DNA of 64,000 nt from Sporosarcina sp. JAI121 (GCF_013408665.1 NZ_JACCCL010000001.1:284914-348913); one strand, 5' to 3'; numbered from the stretch's first letter, positions 32,973 to 42,454 are shown. Made by a program: numbers and translations. The notes: generated by a model from the sequence alone, not told the origin.

Positions 32973-34271
32973 TTGGATAAAATTATTATCACCGGTGGAC
33001 GTGTACTAAAAGGCACTGTCCGGGTCGAGGGTGCGAAAAATGCAGTATTGCCGATACTTGCAGCAGCATTGTTAGCATCAGAAGGTGTAAACGTAATACG
33101 CGACGTACCCAATCTTTCGGACGTAGGAACAATCAATTCAGTTTTAAAAAGTTTGAATGCAGAAGTGGATCACTACCCGAAAATGAATGAAGTCATCATC
33201 GATTCTTCAGAAAGGCTTTCATCTGAAGCACAATTCGAATATGTAAGGAAAATGCGTGCATCAATCCTTGTCATGGGACCGCTTCTCGCACGTAACGGTT
33301 TTGCACGGGTTGCACTACCAGGCGGTTGCGCAATCGGATCTCGTCCAATCGATCAGCACTTGAAGGGCTTCGAAGCAATGGGAGCGGAAATCACATTCGG
33401 TCATGGCCATGTTGAAGCGAAAGCGGAAAACGGATTGAAAGGCGCTAAGATCTATCTAGATTTCCCAAGCGTCGGTGCTACTGAAAATATTATGACGGCA
33501 GCTGCATTAGCTACCGGAACAACAATCATTGAAAACGCGGCAAAAGAACCGGAGATCGTCGACCTTGCAAACTTCATCAATGAAATGGGCGGTAAAGTAG
33601 TTGGAGCGGGCACGGATACAATCCGGGTCGAAGGCGTGAAGAAACTGGTTGGTACAATTCATCATATTATTCCGGATCGTATCGAAACAGGTACTTTCAT
33701 GGTGGCAGCTGCTATTACTGGCGGCGATGTCATCATTGAAAATGCAGTTCCCGAACACAATGCGGCCCTCATTTCAAAATTGACAGAAATGGGCGTTGTC
33801 ATTACAGATTTAGATGAAGGAGTTCGTATCACTGCAGAGCATCCTTTGAAATCCGTTGATTTGAAAACGATGCCACATCCAGGTTTCCCGACTGACATGC
33901 AGTCCCAGATGATGGCGCTTATGCTGACGTCAACGGGCACGGGTATCTTGACTGAAACGGTATTTGAAAATCGCTTCATGCACGTGGAGGAATTCCGCCG
34001 GATGAATGCTTCTCTTAAAATTGAAGGTAGATCCGTCATCATATCAGGTCCATCCAAACTACAAGGCGCTGAAGTGGCGGCTACGGATCTTCGCGCAGCA
34101 GCAGCCCTCATTTTGGGAGGACTTGTCGCGGAAGGCGTAACACGTGTTACGGAACTATCGCATCTTGACCGGGGCTATGTGAACTTCCACGGAAAACTTG
34201 CAGCCCTTGGAGCGGACATCATTCGCATTTCACCTGAAACAAAAACTGAAAAAAAGGTTCAACTAATTTAA
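32973..34271 (+). CDS. murAA: UDP-N-acetylglucosamine 1-carboxyvinyltransferase (MurAA)
   Basis: This is the second MurA, catalysing the first committed step of peptidoglycan synthesis. It matches the essential MurAA of B. subtilis by position between the atp cluster and spoIID. The 432-residue protein has the catalytic Lys in [12 protein letters not shown], the PEP-binding Cys in [12 protein letters not shown] and the Asp in [12 protein letters not shown]. Start UUG 32973 follows TTAGGAGTCGGAGGGAC. It shares the fold and active-site residues of murZ (6052) but differs clearly in sequence, so the paralogues are old. Confidence 0.95.
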   Translation: MDKIIITGGRVLKGTVRVEGAKNAVLPILAAALLASEGVNVIRDVPNLSDVGTINSVLKSLNAEVDHYPKMNEVIIDSSERLSSEAQFEYVRKMRASILVMGPLLARNGFARVALPGGCAIGSRPIDQHLKGFEAMGAEITFGHGHVEAKAENGLKGAKIYLDFPSVGATENIMTAAALATGTTIIENAAKEPEIVDLANFINEMGGKVVGAGTDTIRVEGVKKLVGTIHHIIPDRIETGTFMVAAAITGGDVIIENAVPEHNAALISKLTEMGVVITDLDEGVRITAEHPLKSVDLKTMPHPGFPTDMQSQMMALMLTSTGTGILTETVFENRFMHVEEFRRMNASLKIEGRSVIISGPSKLQGAEVAATDLRAAAALILGGLVAEGVTRVTELSHLDRGYVNFHGKLAALGADIIRISPETKTEKKVQLI

Positions 34272-34291
34272 TCGAACTTCAAATGTTATTG

Positions 34292-34326
34292 AAAAAGGCT
34301 GTAGATCATGGACTACGGCCTTTTTT
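34292..34326 (+). terminator. Terminator after murAA
   Basis: AAAAAGGCTGTAG pairs with CTACGGCCTTTTT (one G-U) around ATCATGGA, followed by further T residues. Confidence 0.9.
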
Positions 34327-34427
34327 GTATGTATTTTTTGATGGGCAGCCGCAAGTGCCGCTATATCCTTTCGCTAGTATGCCCAAAATAACATGAATAA
34401 TACCAAGCCTGGTTCATATAATCAATT

Positions 34428-35396
34428 ATGGACAAACTACTAACAGCGTTATTCATCATACTCTTATTTTTCATCCCTTTTTTATTGAGAGAAACGCCGG
34501 AAGTCAGTGAAGAGGTTGAAGAAGCGGAGGCTGAACTATGCCCCGTGGAAATCACCGTTGCCGGCATGGACAAGCCGATTCCGCTCGAGGAGTATGTAGT
34601 AGGCGTTGTGGCAGCTGAAATGCCTGCCACGTTCGAGGCGGAGGCTTTGAAAGCCCAAGCGATTGCTGCCCGTACATATGCACTCCGGACGACGGATAAC
34701 GGCACTAAAGCAATTGCAGCAGACGTTTCTGCACAAGTCCATTCCGCCGAAGCGAAACGGAAAGAGCGATGGGGTAAGGAATTCAAGCGCAATGAACGCA
34801 AAGTACGTGCAGCGGTGGAGGCGACTGCAGGGGATATTATCGTCTATGAGGATGAAATGATAGCGGCCATGTTTTTTTCTACATCTAATGGTAAGACGGA
34901 AACCGCACAGAACTTCAGCGGCAATGATGTGCCGTATTTGCAGAGCGTGGAAAGTCCCGGGGAGGGGGACGTTGAAGCGAACGTGGAGCGGAAATCCGAG
35001 ATGACACTCGCCGAATGGAATAAAGTGATGGGCGGCAAGTGGAACGCCGACCGTTTCAAATCATTACAACTCGTAAGAAATGGCACAGGGCGTGTGCAGA
35101 AAGTCATCTCTACAGGTTTTGAGGCAAGCGGCAGGGAAATGCGGGATTTGTTGGGACTGGCATCTACAGATTTTGATATCGCATTCGACGTCACGAATAA
35201 GATTGTACATGTGACGACGACCGGATATGGGCACGGCGTAGGCATGAGCCAATACGGGGCGGAGGCATACGCCCAGAAAGGATGGACGGCCGAACGTATT
35301 CTTTTACACTACTACACAGGTACAGAAATAAAAAAGTTCACATTACTTGATTCGAAATGTTTAAAAACTCTCTCACTTGCAGATAATAGCCAGTGA
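34428..35396 (+). CDS. spoIID: Stage II sporulation protein D, peptidoglycan lytic transglycosylase
   Basis: SpoIID cleaves peptidoglycan glycan strands and drives engulfment with SpoIIP and SpoIIM. The 322-residue protein has an N-terminal membrane anchor (about residues 5-22) and the SpoIID domain: EYVVGVVAAEMPATFEAEALKAQAIAARTYAL with the catalytic Glu, then FFSTSNGKTE and GYGHGVGMSQYGAEAYA. No good Shine-Dalgarno site precedes ATG 34428. Expected to be transcribed by sigma-E, though I could not place a convincing promoter. spoIIQ follows 10 nt after the stop codon. Confidence 0.93.
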   Translation: MDKLLTALFIILLFFIPFLLRETPEVSEEVEEAEAELCPVEITVAGMDKPIPLEEYVVGVVAAEMPATFEAEALKAQAIAARTYALRTTDNGTKAIAADVSAQVHSAEAKRKERWGKEFKRNERKVRAAVEATAGDIIVYEDEMIAAMFFSTSNGKTETAQNFSGNDVPYLQSVESPGEGDVEANVERKSEMTLAEWNKVMGGKWNADRFKSLQLVRNGTGRVQKVISTGFEASGREMRDLLGLASTDFDIAFDVTNKIVHVTTTGYGHGVGMSQYGAEAYAQKGWTAERILLHYYTGTEIKKFTLLDSKCLKTLSLADNSQ

Positions 35397-35406
35397 GGTG
35401 ATGACA

Positions 35407-36057
35407 ATGCGAGAAGAAAAACCGAAAGCCCCTTCTCAGAAGAACACAAGTGCAAAGACAAAAAGCTGGTTTTGGCCTGTAGTCTATTCGGGTATCGCAA
35501 TAGTCTTCGTCGGCATGATCTGGGGTTATAATGCATTCATGAAAGAGGAATCCCCAGGCTTTGCAGGCGATGCAGAAAAGAACCCGGTAACCGTCGAGAC
35601 GACAGCAGCGAAGGAAACACTTAAATATCCATTCGCGGAAGCGCTACTGGATGAAGTGGCAATCCTGCAAGACTATTATGATGTCAATGCAGAAGAAGCC
35701 AGTCGTGAAAGTGCACTACTCGTCTTCAATCAGACGTATGTGACAAACACAGGTGTATCGATTTCGGTACAAGGCAAGGAATTTGAAGTTGTCGCTGCAT
35801 TAAGCGGTACAGTGGAAGATATCTTGCTAGACCCATTCAAAGGCGATGAAATCGTAATCTCTCATGCCGATGGGGTAAAAACAGTCTATCGATCCGTCAC
35901 AGGAATCCTTGTTAAAAAAGGCGACGAAGTGGAACAAGGACAAGCACTTGGTACATCAGCACAAAATGAATGGAATCCGACGGCCGGCATCCATCTTCAT
36001 TTCGAAGTACAAGAAGATGGGGTAGCCGTAAATCCACGCTCTTATCTTGCATTTTAA
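35407..36057 (+). CDS. spoIIQ: Stage II sporulation protein Q, degenerate M23 peptidase
   Basis: SpoIIQ is the forespore half of the SpoIIQ-SpoIIIAH channel and anchors engulfment proteins. The 216-residue protein has one membrane segment (about residues 24-44) and a C-terminal LytM/M23 domain. The HLHFEV motif is kept, but the first zinc site, normally HxGxD, reads NTGVSI, so the fold is probably not an active endopeptidase, as in B. subtilis. I chose the ATG at 35407 because GAGGTG lies 6 nt upstream. Position after spoIID and before spoIIID supports the identity over a generic M23 peptidase. Confidence 0.88.
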   Translation: MREEKPKAPSQKNTSAKTKSWFWPVVYSGIAIVFVGMIWGYNAFMKEESPGFAGDAEKNPVTVETTAAKETLKYPFAEALLDEVAILQDYYDVNAEEASRESALLVFNQTYVTNTGVSISVQGKEFEVVAALSGTVEDILLDPFKGDEIVISHADGVKTVYRSVTGILVKKGDEVEQGQALGTSAQNEWNPTAGIHLHFEVQEDGVAVNPRSYLAF

Positions 36058-36144
36058 CAGTACGTTTTCAGCCATTCCAGAGCCAATCCGGAGTGGCTTT
36101 TTCTTTGGATAAATAAGGTGTGGCGGTCGACGGTAAACAGCGGG

Positions 36145-36396
36145 GACCGATCATATATGTTGAGAGACCGACCATAACCGCGTGGCAACCGACCATATCC
36201 ATTCGCCGACCGACCATATCCCCGCGTCGACCGATCATATATGCAGAGAGACCAATCATAACCGCGCGGCAACCGATCATATCCACTCGCCGACCGACCA
36301 TAACCGCGCACCAACCAATCATATCCACTCGCCGACCGACCATATCCCCGCGGCAACCGACCATATCCCCTTGCAAACCGACCAAAACAAGCTCCT
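36145..36396 (+). repeat. 21-bp repeat array B (11 clear units plus one degenerate)
   Basis: Units start every 21 bp from 36145 to 36376. Each begins RACCRAYCATA (for example GACCGACCATATCC, AACCAATCATATCC, GACCGATCATATAT) followed by a variable tail such as CACTCGCC or CCGCGGC. The last unit, AACCGACCAAAACA, is degenerate. The array fills the gap between spoIIQ and spoIIID in the same orientation as the other arrays. Because 21 is a multiple of three, both strands show open frames that are low-complexity heptapeptide repeats and not credible genes. Confidence 0.9.
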
Positions 36397-36476
36397 CCTG
36401 CCATCCGCCCGCATATCGTGCCTATTTATCGCATAGGATATAGGAAGATTCGGACCTCAGAGGAAAGGAAGAGGGC

Positions 36477-36746
36477 GTGCACGAGCAAATACGGAGGCGA
36501 TGCGTGCGCCTCGGCAAAATGTTGCTGGAAACTGGACTTACGGTACGGGCATTGGCAAAAGCGACAGGCTATTCGAAAAGCACGGTTCACAAGGATTTGA
36601 CGGAACGTTTGCCGAACGTCGATGTGGCCTTGTCGGAAGAAGTCGCAAAAATACTTGCTTATCATAAGTCTGTCAGACATTTACGAGGCGGCGAGGCGAC
36701 AAGAATCAAGTGGATGAACGAAACGAAAAAAGTAGGAAGCAGTTAG
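36477..36746 (+). CDS. spoIIID: Sporulation transcriptional regulator SpoIIID
   Basis: SpoIIID is the mother-cell DNA-binding protein that activates and represses sigma-E and sigma-K dependent genes. The 89-residue protein has the helix-turn-helix TVRALAKATGYSKSTVHKDLTERL (two runs, about residues 22-45) and a basic C-terminal helix NETKKVG, both typical. Start GUG 36477 follows AGGAAAGGAAGAGGGC. It sits between spoIIQ and mbl as in B. subtilis and is followed by its own terminator. Confidence 0.96.
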   Translation: MHEQIRRRCVRLGKMLLETGLTVRALAKATGYSKSTVHKDLTERLPNVDVALSEEVAKILAYHKSVRHLRGGEATRIKWMNETKKVGSS

Positions 36747-36755
36747 TAACTGCGG

Positions 36756-36789
36756 GCGGTATCGCATCAACATCGCGATCCGTTTTTTT
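36756..36789 (+). terminator. Terminator after spoIIID
   Basis: CGGTATCGC pairs with GCGATCCG (one bulge) around ATCAACATC, followed by TTTTTTT. Confidence 0.8.
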
Positions 36790-36961
36790 AATTGACCGCG
36801 ACTGCACTACAAAATTTCCCTGTTCGGAATAAAGGGATTTCTTGCAGGAAACTGGTTCTTAATTATATTCTTTACTGGCTGTCTATGATAAAATGAGTAG
36901 TTAGAAGCGAATACATACACGGGAATATTCGATGATGCAGTCGGAAGGGGAAACAGAAACA

Positions 36962-37957
36962 ATGTTTGCAAAAGATATCGGGATCGACCTCGGTACAGCC
37001 AACGTGTTGGTGCATGTTAAAGGAAAAGGGATCGTTCTAAACGAACCCTCGGTCGTAGCCATTGATAAACACACGAATAAAGTGCTGGCAGTCGGAGAAG
37101 AAGCAAGACAGATGGTTGGCAGGACGCCCGCTAATATCATCGCGATCAGACCGATGAAAGACGGGGTTATCGCAGATTTTGACGTTACGGAAGCGATGCT
37201 GAGCCACTTCATCAATAAATTGGATGTGAAAGGTTTTTTATCAAAACCGCGGATTCTCATCTGTTGTCCGACGAACATTACTAGCGTTGAACAGAAAGCG
37301 ATACGACAAGCGGCTGAAAAGTCGGGCGGCAAGAAAATATACCTCGAGGAAGAACCGAAAGTCGCGGCAATCGGTGCCGGCATGGACATTTTCCAGCCAA
37401 GCGGCAACATGGTCGTCGATATCGGGGGAGGAACGACAGATGTTGCGGTCCTATCGATGGGGGACATCGTCACTTCGCGCTCTATCACAATAGCAGGTAA
37501 TACATTTGACAACGACATTACACAATATATTAAACAACATTATAAATTATTGATCGGGGAACGGACAGCGGAAAATATTAAATTCACGATTGGCAGTGTT
37601 TTCCCCGCAGGTCGCAAAGAGCAGATGGATATACGCGGACGGGACATGGCGTCGGGGTTGCCTCGTACGATTACGATTCATTCCGAGGAAATCGGACTGG
37701 CGTTGAAGGAATCGGTCTATGTGATTGTCCGCGCAGCAAAAAACGTATTGGAAAAAACGCCGCCTGAATTATCGGCTGACATTATCGATCGCGGAGTATT
37801 TTTGACAGGTGGCGGGGCATTGTTGCATGGCATCGACCAATTGCTCGCACAAGAGCTGAAGGTTCCTGTATTCATTTCAGATAACCCGCTTGACTGCGTC
37901 GCACTTGGGACAGGCATTTTATTGGATAATATCCATAAGGTTTCAAGCCGCAATTAA
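36962..37957 (+). CDS. mbl: MreB-like actin homologue Mbl
   Basis: Mbl forms membrane-associated filaments that guide lateral-wall synthesis and rod shape. The 331-residue protein shows the actin-fold nucleotide sites: IGIDLGTANVLVHVKGKG near the N-terminus, VVDIGGGTTDVAVLS in the middle and FLTGGGALLHGIDQ near the C-terminus. I chose the ATG at 36962 because the protein then starts MFAKDIGIDLG like other Mbl proteins, although the Shine-Dalgarno site (GGAAGGGG) is a little far at 12 nt. ATG 36932 or 36935 are less likely. flhO and flhP follow, as in B. subtilis. Confidence 0.93.
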   Translation: MFAKDIGIDLGTANVLVHVKGKGIVLNEPSVVAIDKHTNKVLAVGEEARQMVGRTPANIIAIRPMKDGVIADFDVTEAMLSHFINKLDVKGFLSKPRILICCPTNITSVEQKAIRQAAEKSGGKKIYLEEEPKVAAIGAGMDIFQPSGNMVVDIGGGTTDVAVLSMGDIVTSRSITIAGNTFDNDITQYIKQHYKLLIGERTAENIKFTIGSVFPAGRKEQMDIRGRDMASGLPRTITIHSEEIGLALKESVYVIVRAAKNVLEKTPPELSADIIDRGVFLTGGGALLHGIDQLLAQELKVPVFISDNPLDCVALGTGILLDNIHKVSSRN

Positions 37958-37997
37958 GAAGTTCCATCATTAGCACTAAGGAAATGGGGATGAGCAC

Positions 37998-38837
37998 ATG
38001 TTCCGTGGATTTTATACAGTCGGGTCGGGAATGATTGCGCAACAGCGGAAAACGGAGATGCTTGCCAATAATATGGCGAATGCCAACACACCGGGGTATA
38101 AGGCGGAGCAGGCGACGATCCGATCATTTCCGGAAATGTACTTATCAAGCATAGAGACAGCAAGAATACCGTCCGAAAACAATTTTCGGATGAAAGGGCT
38201 GTCGCCGGTCGGAGGAATTTCAACGGGTGTCTACATGCAGGAGACATTGCCGTTATTCGCTCAAGGCCAATTGCGCGAAACAGAGCTGACGACGGACGTG
38301 GCTCTGATCGACGGCCGCTTACCGGTTGATGAGCAAACTGGGACTCCGGGTGCTGTCTTCTTCAGGCTTGAAAGCGAAGGCGGGCGCGAACAGTATACGA
38401 AAAACGGCAATTTCGCAATTGATGCAAGCGGTTTTTTGACGAGTTCCACGGGGGCATTTGTGCTCGATAGCAACGGTCAACGGATTGCATTGCAAAACGA
38501 TGATTTCCGAATAACGGACAAGGGCATCATCATGGAAGGTGAAACTGCCGTCGCAACGCTCGGAATTTCATTCGCACAGCGTCCTGATACACTTCTCAAA
38601 CAAGGGGACGGCATGTTTGTGACGGAAAGTGGTGAAAACCTGACAAGCGCAAACGGCATGGCAAACGTTACGTACTCGACGCAACAGGGTTTTCTTGAAG
38701 GATCGAACGTGGACGCGGCCCGAACGATGACGGACATGCTAACTGCCTACCGTGCATTCGAGGCCAATCAAAAAATACTTCAAGCCTATGACCGCAGTAT
38801 GGAAAAAGCGGTAACGGAAGTCGGTCGCGTCAATTGA
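37998..38837 (+). CDS. flhO: Flagellar hook-basal body rod protein FlhO
   Basis: FlhO is a rod or hook-basal-body protein related to FlgF/FlgG and is needed for flagellar assembly. The 279-residue protein starts with the N-terminal rod helix and the motif LANNMANANTPGYKAEQ (two parts) and ends with the C-terminal helix DMLTAYRAFEANQKILQAYD. Start ATG follows ATGGGGATGAGCAC. It is paired with flhP, which begins 30 nt downstream. The pair lies outside the main fla/che cluster, as in B. subtilis. Confidence 0.92.
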   Translation: MFRGFYTVGSGMIAQQRKTEMLANNMANANTPGYKAEQATIRSFPEMYLSSIETARIPSENNFRMKGLSPVGGISTGVYMQETLPLFAQGQLRETELTTDVALIDGRLPVDEQTGTPGAVFFRLESEGGREQYTKNGNFAIDASGFLTSSTGAFVLDSNGQRIALQNDDFRITDKGIIMEGETAVATLGISFAQRPDTLLKQGDGMFVTESGENLTSANGMANVTYSTQQGFLEGSNVDAARTMTDMLTAYRAFEANQKILQAYDRSMEKAVTEVGRVN

Positions 38838-38867
38838 TGACACGCCGTACGAAAGGAGTCGGAATGC

Positions 38868-39704
38868 ATGATTCGCACCATGACGACAGCTACTAATACG
38901 CTCAATCAGTTGCAGAACCAGCTCGATATTATCGGAAATAATCTTGCGAATGTTTCAACGCATGGCTATAAATCGAGCGATGCATCGTTCCGTGAAATGC
39001 TGGTGCAGCAATTCAATAACGATAAGGCGGATACGTCGCCGCGCCAATCGCCGCTTGGCATCCGCTACGGTTCCGGAGCTATACTCGGACAAGCACAAAT
39101 GAATTGGAAAGCTGGTTCGTTACAAATGACGGGGCGTGAACTAGATTTTGCCCTGACAACTCCTAAACAGTATTTTAACGTCATTGTACCGGATGGGGAA
39201 GGCGAAAAGACCGTCTATACGCGGCAAGGGAACTTCTACGTTTCCCCTATTGAAAACGGGCAGGTCATGCTTGTCAATGGCGATGGTTTTCCGGTCGCCG
39301 ATAGTGCAGGATCACCGGTGACTTTTTCCGGAGATGTCAAAAACTATACGGTCAAACCGGGCGGCGTCCTTGAATTGACACATTCGAACGGCACGGCGGA
39401 AACTGTTGAACTGGCTGTGACGGTGATGGAACGCCCGAATCTTATGTCACGCCTATCATCGACGACATTTGGACTGCCCGAAAACCTGGCAGATCTCGGC
39501 GTCACCGAACAGGATGTCTTGACGGAACTTCAAGGTGCCGCGCGTAATGGAATTGGTTTGGAAAATCAGGCGCTGGAAGCATCCAACGTGAATTATCAGA
39601 AGGAAATGACCGATCTCATCGGCATCCAGCGCTCGTACCAGTTCAACGCGCGTGCCGTGACGCTTGCGGATCAGATGCTCGGCTTGATCAATGGCATCCG
39701 GTAA
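38868..39704 (+). CDS. flhP: Flagellar hook-basal body rod protein FlhP
   Basis: FlhP is the FlgG-like partner of FlhO in the distal rod. The 278-residue protein has the N-terminal signature LDIIGNNLANVSTHGYKSS and the C-terminal helix DLIGIQRSYQFNARAVTLAD, both typical of rod/hook proteins. Start ATG follows AAAGGAGTCGGAATGC. The neighbouring gene downstream is an EpuA-family membrane protein. Confidence 0.92.
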   Translation: MIRTMTTATNTLNQLQNQLDIIGNNLANVSTHGYKSSDASFREMLVQQFNNDKADTSPRQSPLGIRYGSGAILGQAQMNWKAGSLQMTGRELDFALTTPKQYFNVIVPDGEGEKTVYTRQGNFYVSPIENGQVMLVNGDGFPVADSAGSPVTFSGDVKNYTVKPGGVLELTHSNGTAETVELAVTVMERPNLMSRLSSTTFGLPENLADLGVTEQDVLTELQGAARNGIGLENQALEASNVNYQKEMTDLIGIQRSYQFNARAVTLADQMLGLINGIR

Positions 39705-39754
39705 CTTTGTGCAAGAGTGGCATCTGAAGAGTAGACAATTAGGGAGCACTGAAA

Positions 39755-40081
39755 ATGACAGATGAAAAACGACATAATTTAAAACAGGAAGAGCCGAAGA
39801 AACCGCAAAACAATGAGTCAAAGTTGCGTTCCAAGCGTAAAGAGCAAGGACGGCAAAATGGCCAAGTCAAGGAAGCGGCACCTAAAAAGAAAGTTTGGGT
39901 GCAGATCCGTCTTCTTCCGATTTGGTTACGTATCATCCTCGTTCTTGTGCTTCTCATCGGGGCGGCGCTACTAGGAACGATGATCGGCTATGGTTCCCTC
40001 GGCGACGGAAATCCTACAGATGTCTTCAAAAAAGAGACATGGACCCATATCTTGGATATCATCAATGGGGTAGAATCATAA
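39755..40081 (+). CDS. EpuA-family small membrane protein
   Basis: This 108-residue protein has a long basic, lysine- and glutamine-rich N-terminal tail (residues 1-45), then WVQIRLLPIWLRIILVLVLL, a single membrane helix, and a short outer tail GYGSLGDGNPTDVFKKETW. That C-terminal pattern matches the EpuA family, often annotated loosely as RNA polymerase subunit beta although nothing in it resembles RpoB. Function unknown; probably a membrane-surface adaptor (inference). Start ATG follows TTAGGGAGCACTGAAA. It sits between flhP and fabZ. Confidence 0.75.
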   Translation: MTDEKRHNLKQEEPKKPQNNESKLRSKRKEQGRQNGQVKEAAPKKKVWVQIRLLPIWLRIILVLVLLIGAALLGTMIGYGSLGDGNPTDVFKKETWTHILDIINGVES

Positions 40082-40133
40082 AGAATATTTTTTTGTTTAC
40101 TAAAATACATAGTAAAATGGTAGGAGGATGAAC

Positions 40134-40580
40134 ATGCTAACAGCAGAGCAGATTCAAGCAATTTTACCGCACCGTTATCCATTTCTTATGGTGGATCGGA
40201 TTCTTGAAGTCGAAGAAGGAAAACGGGCAGTAGGTACAAAAAATGTTACAATCAATGAAGATTTCTTCAATGGGCATTTCCCCGGATATCCGGTCATGCC
40301 GGGTGTCCTGATCGTGGAAGCGCTCGCACAAGTCGGAGCTGTCGCTTTATTACAAAAAGAAGAGAATAAAGGACGTCTCGCTTTTTTCGCAGGTATCGAT
40401 AATTGCCGTTTTAAAAGGCAAGTGACGCCGGGCGATACATTGAGACTTGAAGTGGAAATCACACGCCTTCGCGGCACGATAGGAAAAGGGAAGGCGATTG
40501 CAACTGTTGATGGCGAAATCGCGTGCGAGACGGAAATTACATTTGCCCTTGGCCCGGTTGTATCAAATGGGGAAAACTAA
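40134..40580 (+). CDS. fabZ: 3-hydroxyacyl-[acyl-carrier-protein] dehydratase FabZ
   Basis: FabZ removes water from 3-hydroxyacyl-ACP in fatty acid elongation. The 148-residue hot-dog fold protein has the catalytic His in [15 protein letters not shown] (about residue 48) and the Glu in [11 protein letters not shown] chose the ATG at 40134 because AGGAGG lies 6 nt upstream; ATG 40128 directly abuts that site. It follows flhP closely as ywpB does in B. subtilis. Confidence 0.95.
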   Translation: MLTAEQIQAILPHRYPFLMVDRILEVEEGKRAVGTKNVTINEDFFNGHFPGYPVMPGVLIVEALAQVGAVALLQKEENKGRLAFFAGIDNCRFKRQVTPGDTLRLEVEITRLRGTIGKGKAIATVDGEIACETEITFALGPVVSNGEN

Positions 40581-40665
40581 ATTTGCGAACTACTGGAAAT
40601 TTAGTTACAATGGTCATTATGGTGCCCTCAAAACGCACTTCTAAAGTGGGAGGTTTCAAATCAGT

Positions 40666-41055
40666 ATGTTTAAAGATCTTTCTCCAAATTTAAAAAGCAG
40701 TATAACAAGGTCCATTACACAGACTTTCGAACAATACATGAGCGATATTGAATGGTCCGGCGAGAGATTCCGTATCGATGACTATTTTGCCAACTGGCGC
40801 GAATACATAACTGTGAAAGCGCTCTGGTATTCAAAAATTCCGGATGAAGTGAAACTGGATCCAAAATTCCATGAGGATCTTGCGCAGCGTATCAATGAAA
40901 TCATCGCCCGCATCCTAAGTGAACCGCCATCCGAAGATCAGATTGCGGCAATTCAAAGCATGCAGGAAGAGCTGGATACTCACTATGAGTATAGCTGTAA
41001 AGCCGAAGCGGTATACGTTGAAACATTGCTTAAAAAATATGTGGAATCTAAATAA
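40666..41055 (+). CDS. Hypothetical cytoplasmic protein (129 aa)
   Basis: Not recognised. The protein is soluble, predicted mainly helical and acidic, beginning MFKDLSPNLKSSITRSITQ and ending VETLLKKYVESK. No cysteine cluster, HTH or membrane segment is visible. The single Cys lies in YSCKAEAVY near the C-terminus. A clear Shine-Dalgarno site (GTGGGAGGTTTC) and codon use like its neighbours support a real gene. It occupies the gap between fabZ and a lipoprotein gene, a place held by different genes in B. subtilis. Confidence 0.7.
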   Translation: MFKDLSPNLKSSITRSITQTFEQYMSDIEWSGERFRIDDYFANWREYITVKALWYSKIPDEVKLDPKFHEDLAQRINEIIARILSEPPSEDQIAAIQSMQEELDTHYEYSCKAEAVYVETLLKKYVESK

Positions 41056-41149
41056 AAGAAAATGGATAGTTCCCTCGTTTCTGGCTAACCTACGAAGTAT
41101 CATACAACATTGTGTGATAGACGGCTTGTGGAGAGGAGGGAAACTTTTC

Positions 41150-41515
41150 ATGTTCAAAAAAGCGATACCGTTAGTTCTAGTGTCGGGACTTGTACTTACA
41201 GCTTGTGCAAACAACGATGAAGTTCCGAAAAACAACGAAACTCCGATGGAAAATATGGAGGATCGAGCGAATGATGTGCTGCCTGAAGTGAACGATGGGC
41301 AAACAGGACCGAATATGGATGGTCTTGAGAACGATCGGGATATGAACGGCAACGGTATGGATAACGGAGTCATCGATAACAACAACGGAGTACGTAACGA
41401 TGAAGTTCCGAATGATGGCGTTATGAACAATGGAGATACGAACACAGATCATCCAACTGGCACGACAGGAGAAAATGATCACGACCGTAATAAAACGAAC
41501 GGTAACAACCGCTAA
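41150..41515 (+). CDS. Putative Asn/Asp/Gly-rich lipoprotein
   Basis: The 121-residue protein has a basic N-terminus, a hydrophobic signal (PLVLVSGLVL) and a lipobox LTAC (Cys at about residue 19), so it should be lipid-anchored on the outer membrane face. The rest is low-complexity and rich in Asn, Asp, Gly and Met (NDRDMNGNGMDNGV-like runs), with no recognised domain. Start ATG 41150 follows GAGAGGAGGGAAACTTTTC. A strong terminator follows. The function is unknown; an unstructured cell-surface spacer or cation-binding tail is possible. Confidence 0.75.
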   Translation: MFKKAIPLVLVSGLVLTACANNDEVPKNNETPMENMEDRANDVLPEVNDGQTGPNMDGLENDRDMNGNGMDNGVIDNNNGVRNDEVPNDGVMNNGDTNTDHPTGTTGENDHDRNKTNGNNR

Positions 41516-41531
41516 CCGCAAGCCGTGCGGG

Positions 41532-41563
41532 AACCGCCTCTAAACAATTGAGGCGGTTTTTCT
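41532..41563 (+). terminator. Terminator after the lipoprotein gene
   Basis: AACCGCCTC (41532-41540) pairs perfectly with GAGGCGGTT (41550-41558), followed by TTTCT. Confidence 0.9.
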
Positions 41564-41630
41564 ATTTTGAATGAATGTTAGGGAAGTCTTGCGAATGAAA
41601 CCGTTTCAACGTTACATATTATTCAAATAG

Positions 41631-41670
41631 AAGGCGGCATGTCGTTCAAAATCGAACGACATGCCGCCTT
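41631..41670. other. Perfect 17-bp inverted repeat between convergent genes
   Basis: AAGGCGGCATGTCGTTC (41631-41647) pairs exactly with 41654-41670 around AAAATC. No T-run follows on either strand. It lies between the lipoprotein gene and the convergent ywpF and may be a degenerate bidirectional terminator or a palindromic repeat. Confidence 0.7.
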
Positions 41671-41745
41671 GTTAAATTCAGATTTACTTACTTTAAACAC
41701 ATAAGTTTTCTGAGATTCTGCTATTTGGGACAGCACACAATAACT

Positions 41746-42195
41746 TCATTCATTCGAATCGTCTTGATCTTGCTTTAAACGTGGACGGGAACGCATGTCT
41801 GACTCGAAACGGTGCAACAATTCGTCTCCCCCTAATCCTTCACCGATCAATTCCTCCAAAAGCTGTTCTGCATATTGTGCCCTCGCGCGTTTCAACCGGC
41901 CTTTCAGAAGAACGGAAATATTATCGCCAATCACCTTCACAGCTTTGACGGCAACACTGAAAGCGGCGGGTTCGTTCTCAGGATATGAAATGACAACTTT
42001 CGTCTCGAGTAATTCTTCTTGGGCTTTCCATTCTTCAAAAATGGCTTGGTGTTTCTTGTCGATGAACATTTCAAGAATCCACATACGGTGGCTATTCTCT
42101 TGATTGATAATGATTCCATCGTTCAGTGGGAAATCCTGCAAGGCATCATTGTGCAGGATTCCAACCGATAGCATTTTAAACGTTTTCACAGTCAT
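41746..42195 (-). CDS. ywpF: YwpF-like family protein
   Basis: This 149-residue soluble protein fits the YwpF family of unknown function: VKTFKMLSVGI at the start, DGIIINQENSHRMWILEMF, the central PAAFSVAVKAVKVIGDNISVL (two runs) and a C-terminal helix ELIGEGLGGDELLHRF. Start ATG at 42195 is preceded on the minus strand by GGGGCGGATG and a TATAAT-type -10 further upstream. It is divergent from ssbB, as the neighbourhood in B. subtilis would suggest. Confidence 0.8.
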   Translation of the reverse strand: MTVKTFKMLSVGILHNDALQDFPLNDGIIINQENSHRMWILEMFIDKKHQAIFEEWKAQEELLETKVVISYPENEPAAFSVAVKAVKVIGDNISVLLKGRLKRARAQYAEQLLEELIGEGLGGDELLHRFESDMRSRPRLKQDQDDSNE

Positions 42196-42454
42196 CCGCC
42201 CCGATCATTTTTCTTTTATTATACCATAGGAACAAATTTCAATGAAAAGATGCCAATACCGAATTATCGACAAATTATGCAAACTCGATTAAAGCGCAGG
42301 GGTATGCAAGAAGAGGGGATCATTCACATTGCATAGCCGATATGAATTAAGGATTTAGCACTCTAAAGTGACTGAAAATTGAAACATATGATGTTGCACG
42401 AATCAGAGTAGACCGTTTAAGATGAACTCAATAAACTGGAAAGGAGGAACTTGG

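Noticed and set aside
36054..36404. Minus-strand frames with MVGR/MIGR repeats across array B (also 3006-3260 and 62047-62494)
   Set aside because: Low-complexity translation of the repeat units; no start signals, and the frames end where the arrays end.
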